A stretch of DNA of 12,355 nt from positions 1 through 12,355 of the forward strand of contig CAYUCB010000217.1 in the NCBI GenBank assembly GCA_964443075.1, given 5' to 3'. The translations under genes were made by a program, and so were the position numbers. Below, piece by piece: positions 1 to 4,484 of this stretch. Positions within the stretch are counted from its first letter, which is position 1. Every line of letters begins with the position of its first letter. The notes beneath the pieces were generated by a model. That model did no database searches. It was not told where the DNA came from and saw only the letters and a program-made list of their open reading frames with translations. The stretch is from DSQQ01 sp964443075. Its GTDB lineage: Bacteria > Chloroflexota > Anaerolineae > 4572-78 > J111.

Positions 1-37
1 TTCGCTGGCCCCGTCGGGCGGGCTTGTCCTTCGGGAT

Positions 38-262
38 TTATGCAACGCTCTCAAGTAGGGATTCCATTAACACTTTCTTTTTAGCATATTCAATAAGTCG
101 ATGGACAATTTCACTTTTGCCAGCGTTTTTGGGAAGTTCATCGCAAAAAGGTTGGAAGGCATGTTCATCAAAACAAAATACACTAAGTTCTTGCTGGTCG
201 AACCCTTGAATTAATAGTTCGCGAATATTCTTATAATTAAACGCAGGGTGGTTATCTGGCAT
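38..262 (-). CDS. Stand-alone effector-associated domain (EAD7-like) small protein
   Basis: A 74-residue protein that is essentially one small all-helical domain. Visible features are the start of the fold at NIRELLIQGF, the FCFD tetrapeptide (residues 29-32) where EAD7 proteins usually have LCFD, a KSEIVHRLIEYAKKK helix (residues 49-63), and a short last helix ending LLESV. This is the pattern of effector-associated domain 7, a death-like adaptor domain that in bacterial conflict systems joins sensors to effectors by homotypic contacts. Here no effector is fused to it. The start is ATG at 262. An AGGAAGG ribosome site overlaps the stop codon of the upstream gene, and only 15 nt separate the two genes, so they are probably translated from one transcript. 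The matching EAD-bearing partner is not in this window, though one may lie beyond position 1. The fold assignment rests on motif recognition; the function is inferred. Confidence 0.72.
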   Translation of the reverse strand: MPDNHPAFNYKNIRELLIQGFDQQELSVFCFDEHAFQPFCDELPKNAGKSEIVHRLIEYAKKKVLMESLLESVA

Positions 263-277
263 AAGTCTTAATCCTTC

Positions 278-2032
278 CTACCGAGACCAGCTAATACTCT
301 CATGAAGCCATCCTAGTTGTCGATATCCTTCTTGTTTAACTTTAACATCAGTGTCAAGGCTACCAGAAATATCAAATAACTTTTGACGACTTGTTCCACC
401 CAGACTTATGACCTGAACGCTCCATTTTCCTGCGCTCTCTGTAACAAAGGCGATCCATTGCCCGTCGGGCGACCAAGTGGGAATCCCTTCGCGGTCAGGA
501 GAGTCGGTTAGAGATTTAGGTTGACCTCCATTAATACTAATCAACCAAATATCTCCATTGCCAGTCTGCATAGACGTATAAGCCACCCATTGCCCATCAG
601 GCGACACAGCGGGCGAAATGTCTGTCGTATTTCTGGTTAAAAAACTAAACCCGGTTCCGTTTGTATTAACTACGGCTAATCCACAATCTGCGGTTGGACA
701 GGTTTGAACCACCATGCGACCATTTGGGGTCCAGGCTGGAGTTTGACCTTTTCCAAGCCCAGGCACTCCTTCACCATCACTAAAGCGAATCTCTTTTTGC
801 TCATTCTCTTTTTGTTCATCTTTGATGAATTCAAACGCTTTCGCTTGTCCATCACCTGCCCATTGAGGCCGATAAGAATGACCATCGGTGCTGATAGTGT
901 TACGCGTTTTATCATCAAGCAGCGAGAGGCTATACAGGCCGATTAAGTTTGGATTCCACGAAATGTAAGCTATCTTTGTCCCATCTAAACTTAAAGCCGG
1001 TTGACTGGCTTGAGCTATTGTCGTTATGACCTCACGAGTAGCCGCATCAGCGATAATAATATTGAACGTCTCGTTAACCTCATCATACTCAGGATAAGCG
1101 ATTTTGCCGCTCAAACTCGGCTCTGGAGTCGCCGTTGGTGGAGTTGGAATTATAGCAACGGCTGTAGGGGTATCCGTAAGGATAACAGGAGTCGCGGTAT
1201 CAATTGCCGGGGGGGTAGGAGAGTTGGCAGCAGATGGTAATGGAGTGGGGGAAGGAGTCGCGGTATCTGTAGAAACCAGAGGGACCGGGGCAAGAGTAGG
1301 GATCAGGGTTGGTGTCTGAGAATGAGCGGGCGAATCGGTAAGTTGAGGCGGAATTGTTAGAGTGGGGGAAGGTGAATCAGTAGGTTGAGGTGGCGTTGTT
1401 AAAGTGGAAGAAGGTTGAATAACAACATTTGTAGGTGTAGGAGGTATCTCACCTTTGTCTGAGAAAAACAGCCAAATACCAACGCATAGCATTATAATTA
1501 CGATTATTCCTACGGCTCCAATGAGAACAATTTTGGGTCTCTTTTCTGATTTATGGGAGACGATTGGCCCATGCTCAACTAGCGGTGACTCTGGTGACGT
1601 CGGAGGTGGAAGAGGGGGCGTTTCCGACTCAGAGGATATCGGCTCAATTTCTGGCTCAAATGAAAATGACTCAGCCGATTCTGGGGACGGAGGCGAGTCA
1701 AATTCCGGCTCAGGTGCTACAAACTCAGGCTCCGGTTCAAAGGGGGATGACTCAGTTTGTGAAGGGGAATTAACCGGTAAAACTTCCGGCTCAGGAGAAT
1801 AAGCCTCCCCTATTGGCCCATAGGGCTCAAAATCTTCGGAGCCAATGGGAGCCACGTACCAGGTTTCGCTCTCAGGGTCCAGCCACCAGATTTGGTCGGT
1901 AGCGGTATCATCAAAACGCAACCTGCCGGCCTGTTCAATATAGGCATCAATCGAGATTTCGCCGCTGTTAAGGGCTTGTTTGAGGCGGGCCAACTCTTGC
2001 TCAAAACGGGTGCGCTGACTCTGGTTCGGCAT
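278..2032 (-). CDS. Single-pass membrane protein with extracellular TolB/PD40-like beta-propeller
   Basis: 584 residues. Residues 1-65 are a small cytoplasmic domain: a SHOCT-like helical pair (about 8-38) followed by a Trp-rich segment (IWWLDPESETWYV) of a type seen in other actinobacterial and Chloroflexota membrane proteins. Residues 66-165 are a low-complexity Pro/Glu/Ser linker. A membrane helix covers about 168-190, preceded by KSEKRPK, which predicts N-in/C-out topology. Residues 195-306 are a Pro/Thr/Ser stalk. Residues 310-584 form a propeller with PD40-type blades: LSLDGTKIAYIS (348-359), WAGDGQAKAF, WTPNGRMVV, SPDGQWVAYTS (477-487) and SPDGQWIAFVT (521-531). TolB-like propellers bind peptides, proteins or glycans; the ligand here is unknown. 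The ATG at 2032 has a clear AGGAGAG ribosome site. The gene is AT-richer than the kinase block and is followed by the EAD7-like gene, suggesting a sensor plus adaptor. An enzyme role is unlikely because no catalytic motif is seen. Confidence 0.85.
   Translation of the reverse strand: MPNQSQRTRFEQELARLKQALNSGEISIDAYIEQAGRLRFDDTATDQIWWLDPESETWYVAPIGSEDFEPYGPIGEAYSPEPEVLPVNSPSQTESSPFEPEPEFVAPEPEFDSPPSPESAESFSFEPEIEPISSESETPPLPPPTSPESPLVEHGPIVSHKSEKRPKIVLIGAVGIIVIIMLCVGIWLFFSDKGEIPPTPTNVVIQPSSTLTTPPQPTDSPSPTLTIPPQLTDSPAHSQTPTLIPTLAPVPLVSTDTATPSPTPLPSAANSPTPPAIDTATPVILTDTPTAVAIIPTPPTATPEPSLSGKIAYPEYDEVNETFNIIIADAATREVITTIAQASQPALSLDGTKIAYISWNPNLIGLYSLSLLDDKTRNTISTDGHSYRPQWAGDGQAKAFEFIKDEQKENEQKEIRFSDGEGVPGLGKGQTPAWTPNGRMVVQTCPTADCGLAVVNTNGTGFSFLTRNTTDISPAVSPDGQWVAYTSMQTGNGDIWLISINGGQPKSLTDSPDREGIPTWSPDGQWIAFVTESAGKWSVQVISLGGTSRQKLFDISGSLDTDVKVKQEGYRQLGWLHESISWSR
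1332..1415. repeat. Two imperfect 42-bp tandem repeats in the stalk of the propeller protein
   Basis: Two adjacent 42-bp units (1332-1373 and 1374-1415) differ at a few positions and encode two copies of a 14-residue Pro/Thr/Ser segment around residues 207-234 (pattern TLTxPPQxTDSP). They sit in the extracellular stalk between the membrane helix and the propeller, so copy-number change would only alter stalk length and keep the frame. Confidence 0.75.
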
Positions 2033-2198
2033 AGAACTCTCTCCTGAGTTGAAATTTCAGAAAGGCCCAAAATCAATCGCCAAAAGTGGGCTGTAATGAG
2101 GTTGTTTTACAACAGATAAAACGCGAGGATAAAATAAAGAAATCCCTGTTGAAATTTTAGCCCCTTTATAAGGATTAAGAAAGTGGCAAATGTCATTA

Positions 2199-2219
2199 TG
2201 TCACAGTGACAAATGTCAC
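2199..2219. promoter_or_regulatory. Overlapping operator-like palindromes between divergent genes
   Basis: Two perfect inverted repeats share an arm: TGTCACAGTGACA (2199-2211, 6-bp arms, 1-nt centre) and GTGACAAATGTCAC (2206-2219, 6-bp arms, 2-nt centre). A further half-site TGTCA lies at 2191-2195. Half-sites TGACA/TGTCA in this spacing resemble binding sites of LuxR/NarL-type response regulators, but the cognate regulator is not in the window. The site lies 31 bp upstream of the -35 element of the plus-strand promoter and about 165 bp upstream of the minus-strand gene, so it could control either or both. Confidence 0.55.
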
Positions 2220-2250
2220 CTTGATTCAGAATCCGCTCTCGGTCTTACGT

Positions 2251-2279
2251 TTGACATGTCCATTAACAGGCGTTACACT
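2251..2279 (+). promoter_or_regulatory. Sigma70-type promoter for the toxin-antitoxin/udk transcript
   Basis: A perfect -35 box TTGACA (2251-2256) is separated by exactly 17 bp from TACACT (2274-2279), a four-of-six match to the -10 consensus. Transcription would begin near 2286, about 40 nt before the antitoxin start. No other plus-strand promoter is evident before the uridine kinase gene, so this may drive all three genes. Confidence 0.65.
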
Positions 2280-2325
2280 ACAAATTATCAAATTGAATTT
2301 CAACCGGCAAAATGGGTAAAAAGAA

Positions 2326-2565
2326 ATGAGCCATCATATTACTTCACTGCAAATACAAGGGCCGATTGTGGTGCTACCTTTAGAGGAATATTTGGATTTG
2401 AAAACGCAAGTTGAAGCCTACCAACGGCTCAAAACCGTCTATGACCGAGAGCGGGAAATACGTTTTCAGCGGTTATTCAGCCTGGCTGAACGTAACCGGG
2501 ATATCCCTTTGGAACAAGCAGAGACTGAAATCGCGGCGGCTATTGTGGCAATCCGCTCTGAATAA
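2326..2565 (+). CDS. Antitoxin of a PIN-family type II toxin-antitoxin system
   Basis: 79 residues. The N-terminal part has a short strand pattern IVVLPLEEYLDLKTQ (residues 14-28), resembling the latter half of Phd/YefM-type antitoxins. The rest is a charged helical region rich in Arg and Glu, suitable for wrapping the toxin. An in-frame stop at 2317-2319, three codons before the ATG, fixes the start at 2326 or later; the ribosome site is weak. The stop codon overlaps the toxin start by one base (TAATG), the classic arrangement for coupled synthesis with antitoxin first. By family precedent it neutralises the PIN nuclease and may repress its own promoter. No complete DNA-binding fold is obvious, so autoregulation is uncertain. 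Identity is inferred mostly from position, size and the Phd-like strand. Confidence 0.72.
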   Translation: MSHHITSLQIQGPIVVLPLEEYLDLKTQVEAYQRLKTVYDREREIRFQRLFSLAERNRDIPLEQAETEIAAAIVAIRSE

Positions 2566-2987
2566 TGATCCGGATTATTCTTGATACCAATATTATTGTC
2601 AGCGCCATTGTTTCTCTGCATGGCCCTCCCCGTCAAATACTTAAGGCGTGGCATCAACAACAATTTGTACTGCTAACCTCCGCAGCAATTATTTCAGAAG
2701 TAGCGCGGGTGCTGCGCTATCCCCACTTGCAGAAAACCTTTCAGCTTTCCGAGGCTGATATTCAAATAGCGATTGACTCACTACTTAACGACGCCAATAT
2801 GTTAGAAGACCTATACCAGGTGCAACGCAGTCGAGACCCGGATGACAATATTTTTCTGGCCTGCGCTCTGGAAGGAAAAGCCGATTATCTGGTCAGCGGC
2901 GATGTCCATTTACTTGAAATCAAGTATTACCACGGGACACAGATTATCAGTCCCCGCCAATTTCTTACAATTTTAGACACCTTATAG
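2565..2987 (+). CDS. PIN-domain toxin ribonuclease (COG1569-type)
   Basis: 140 residues spanning a full PIN domain. The acidic residues expected for Mg-dependent RNA cleavage are visible: Asp7 in ILDTNIIVSA, Glu45 in ISEVARVL, Asp93/Asp94 in RDPDDNIFLACA, and Asp113 in YLVSGDVHLL. The DPDDN and SGD motifs are characteristic of the putative toxin component, PIN family (COG1569), found with small Phd-like antitoxins. Its target RNA is unknown; PIN toxins commonly cut tRNA, rRNA or mRNA. The start overlaps the antitoxin stop by one base. The catalytic set is intact, so this is probably an active toxin. Its stop codon is directly followed by the uridine kinase ATG, an unusually tight fit for a toxin and a housekeeping gene. 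Confidence 0.9.
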   Translation: MIRIILDTNIIVSAIVSLHGPPRQILKAWHQQQFVLLTSAAIISEVARVLRYPHLQKTFQLSEADIQIAIDSLLNDANMLEDLYQVQRSRDPDDNIFLACALEGKADYLVSGDVHLLEIKYYHGTQIISPRQFLTILDTL

Positions 2988-3623
2988 ATGCAAAAACCCC
3001 TCACCATCGGTGTGGCCGGCGGCACGGCCTCTGGTAAAACGACTGTGGCCCGCAAAATTTTCGAGCAAATCAGCCCGGATTACCTGGCCTATCTGGACCA
3101 CGACGCTTACTACCGAGACCTGAGCCATCTGCCTCTGGAAAAACGGCGCACCGTTAACTTTGACCATCCCGATTCGCTGGAAAATGAGCTGCTCATCGCT
3201 CATCTGGCCGCCTTGCAGCAGGGCCAGGCGGTGCAGGTGCCGGTGTATGATTTTGCCCACTACATCCGCACCGACCAACTGCGCCGGGTGGAACCCCGAC
3301 CGGTGATTCTGGTCGAAGGCATTCTCATCTTTGTGGATAAAACCTTGCGGGAGATGATGGATATTAAAATTTTTGTTGACGCCCCGGCCGATTTACGCTT
3401 TATTCGCCGCCTCAAACGGGATGTGATGGAACGAGGCCGCTCGGTTAACCTGGTGATAGAGCAATACCTGGAAACCGTGCGGCCCATGCACCTGGAATTT
3501 GTGGAACCCAGCAAGCAATTCGCCGACGTCATCATCCCCAGAGGCGGTAAAAATTTAACCGCCATCCAGATGGTCGTGGCTCAAATTCAAGGCATGCTAG
3601 ACCAGGCCAACCCGACCGGCTGA
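2988..3623 (+). CDS. udk: Uridine/cytidine kinase
   Basis: 211 residues, the normal size for bacterial uridine kinase. It phosphorylates uridine and cytidine to UMP and CMP in cytosolic pyrimidine salvage. Motifs in order: P-loop GGTASGKT (11-18), DHDAYYRD (37-44) for the nucleoside pocket, NFDHPDSLENELL (57-69), VPVYDFAHYIRT (84-95), the Walker-B-like strand ILVEGILIF (107-115), and the lid region RRLKRDVMERGRS (140-152), rich in Arg. All expected motifs are present. The ATG immediately follows the toxin's stop codon, with no clear ribosome site in the preceding toxin codons, so translation is probably coupled. Downstream is a long non-coding stretch. Phosphoribulokinase-like relatives are less likely given the DHDAYYRD and YDFAHYIRT signatures. 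Confidence 0.93.
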   Translation: MQKPLTIGVAGGTASGKTTVARKIFEQISPDYLAYLDHDAYYRDLSHLPLEKRRTVNFDHPDSLENELLIAHLAALQQGQAVQVPVYDFAHYIRTDQLRRVEPRPVILVEGILIFVDKTLREMMDIKIFVDAPADLRFIRRLKRDVMERGRSVNLVIEQYLETVRPMHLEFVEPSKQFADVIIPRGGKNLTAIQMVVAQIQGMLDQANPTG

Positions 3624-3681
3624 TTTTTATCCCCCAAGCCCCTAACCCCAGACGTACCGCCTTCGGCCAAAGAAGGGTAGA

Positions 3682-3747
3682 ATCCACGAAGAACACGAAG
3701 GTTTATTTTTTTCTTTGTGTCGCGCAGGGTTCGTGCCCTTCGTGGAT
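3682..3747. repeat. Long imperfect inverted repeat (ccacgaag-type)
   Basis: Arms at 3682-3700 and 3729-3747 match at 16 of 19 positions, with the outer 10 bp perfect (ATCCACGAAG paired with CTTCGTGGAT). The 28-nt loop region is T-rich. It may fold in RNA and stop or protect the udk transcript, but there is no U-tract after the second arm, so it is not a typical intrinsic terminator. CCACGAAG-type palindromes look like a dispersed intergenic repeat. Confidence 0.6.
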
Positions 3748-3846
3748 AAATCGAGTATTACGTTTTAGGAACACTCAAGTTTTGGGGTGATTTAAATTTT
3801 GGAACTCCCTTACCGATTTGTCCAAAATCCAAAATAATATAGATGT

Positions 3847-3921
3847 CCAGAAAAGTTTCTTCCCGGTTAGAAACCCGTTTTCTTGAAGAAAACGGGTTTC
3901 TGAAGGCGAAAACTTTTCTGG
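3847..3921. repeat. Nested inverted repeat: 12-bp outer arms around a 16-bp hairpin
   Basis: The outer arms CCAGAAAAGTTT (3847-3858) and AAACTTTTCTGG (3910-3921) are perfect complements. Inside them a 16-bp perfect stem, AGAAACCCGTTTTCTT (3869-3884) with its complement at 3886-3901, is separated by a single base. The layout suggests one palindromic element sitting inside another. No protein is encoded. Confidence 0.8.
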
Positions 3922-3940
3922 GGAGCTATACGTTCAGCAC

Positions 3941-3973
3941 AGCCCTCCGAGGTTTCAGAAACCTCGGAGGGCT
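3941..3973. repeat. Perfect 16-bp palindromic hairpin (cctccgaggtttc-type)
   Basis: AGCCCTCCGAGGTTTC (3941-3956) pairs perfectly with 3958-3973 around a single central base. The following plus-strand sequence is A-rich and the preceding sequence has no A-tract that would make a terminator on the other strand, so it looks like a dispersed palindromic repeat, not a terminator. Confidence 0.8.
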
Positions 3974-4022
3974 AAAAACATTGGATCTACTGAAACTAGG
4001 CTAATTGGCATATTATTAGCTC

Positions 4023-4051
4023 TGTACAAGATTCAGTTTTTAGCATATAAT
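4023..4051 (+). promoter_or_regulatory. Putative promoter upstream of the RHH regulator
   Basis: A perfect -10 hexamer TATAAT (4046-4051) lies 17 bp after TGTACA (4023-4028), a four-of-six match to the -35 consensus. The predicted start is near 4058, about 100 nt before the regulator ATG. It could also serve the kinase genes by read-through, because no better promoter is seen in 4380-4484. Confidence 0.45.
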
Positions 4052-4160
4052 TTGTGCATAACTAATTTTTTCACATATTTAGTAAATTCAACCAAGCGGT
4101 GGGCCAAGGTGGGAGCGGTTTCCCATAATCTTCCAGTTGTTAGCACCAGAGGTAATAGCT

Positions 4161-4379
4161 ATGACCCAAAAAAGCGGATTGAAACGATATAACCTGGTTT
4201 TGCCGGAAGCAGTGTTTGACGAGGTGCGGCAAGTGGCCGCAAGCCAAAATACCACGGTCGTTGAAATGCTGCGGCGGTATATCAAGCTGGGGCTGATGGT
4301 CTCGAAATTGCAAGAAACGCCCGAAATAACCCTGTCGGTTAAAGAAAAAGAGATAGAGCGAGAAATCATTCTTCTCTAA
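4161..4379 (+). CDS. Small ribbon-helix-helix-like regulator
   Basis: 72 residues from the ATG at 4161, which has an AGAGGT ribosome site about 8 nt upstream. A TTG at 4137 in the same frame lacks one. The pattern is that of an RHH DNA-binding domain: strand KRYNLVLPE (residues 8-16), helix EAVFDEVRQVAASQN (16-30), turn, then helix TTVVEMLRRYIKLGLMV (31-47). A charged C-terminal tail follows (residues 58-72). RHH proteins dimerise and insert the paired strand into the DNA major groove. It may regulate its own promoter or the kinase block 105 nt downstream; this is inference from position only. No partner toxin lies next to it, so an antitoxin role is less likely but possible. Confidence 0.7.
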   Translation: MTQKSGLKRYNLVLPEAVFDEVRQVAASQNTTVVEMLRRYIKLGLMVSKLQETPEITLSVKEKEIEREIILL

Positions 4380-4484
4380 AATTGTCAAGCTTCACGAATT
4401 AACTCGAATTAGCCTAAACATTTCGCAAAAATTCGTAAAATTTGTGGTAACCCTTTGCAAACTTTGCCAGACAAGGATAGCCCG

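Larger units (their letters stand above)
3624..4160. other. Gene-free intergenic stretch with palindromes
   Basis: About 540 bp between udk and the ribbon-helix-helix gene, AT-rich and without a convincing reading frame. It contains three inverted repeats (3682-3747, 3847-3921 and 3941-3973), listed separately, and a promoter-like TATAAT near 4046. Near 4091-4111 there is a close direct repeat, CCAAGCGGTGGG followed by CCAAGGTGGG, just ahead of the regulator gene, which could be an operator. No tRNA or rRNA is recognisable here. Confidence 0.7.

Noticed and set aside
2190..2414. Plus-strand open frame overlapping the antitoxin start
   Set aside because: It overlaps the palindromes, promoter and antitoxin in another frame and shows no domain pattern.
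3941..3973. Intrinsic terminator
   Set aside because: The stem is strong but neither strand has a T-tract following it.
4380..4484. Separate promoter for kinase A
   Set aside because: The region is AT-rich, but no -35/-10 pair with proper spacing stands out.
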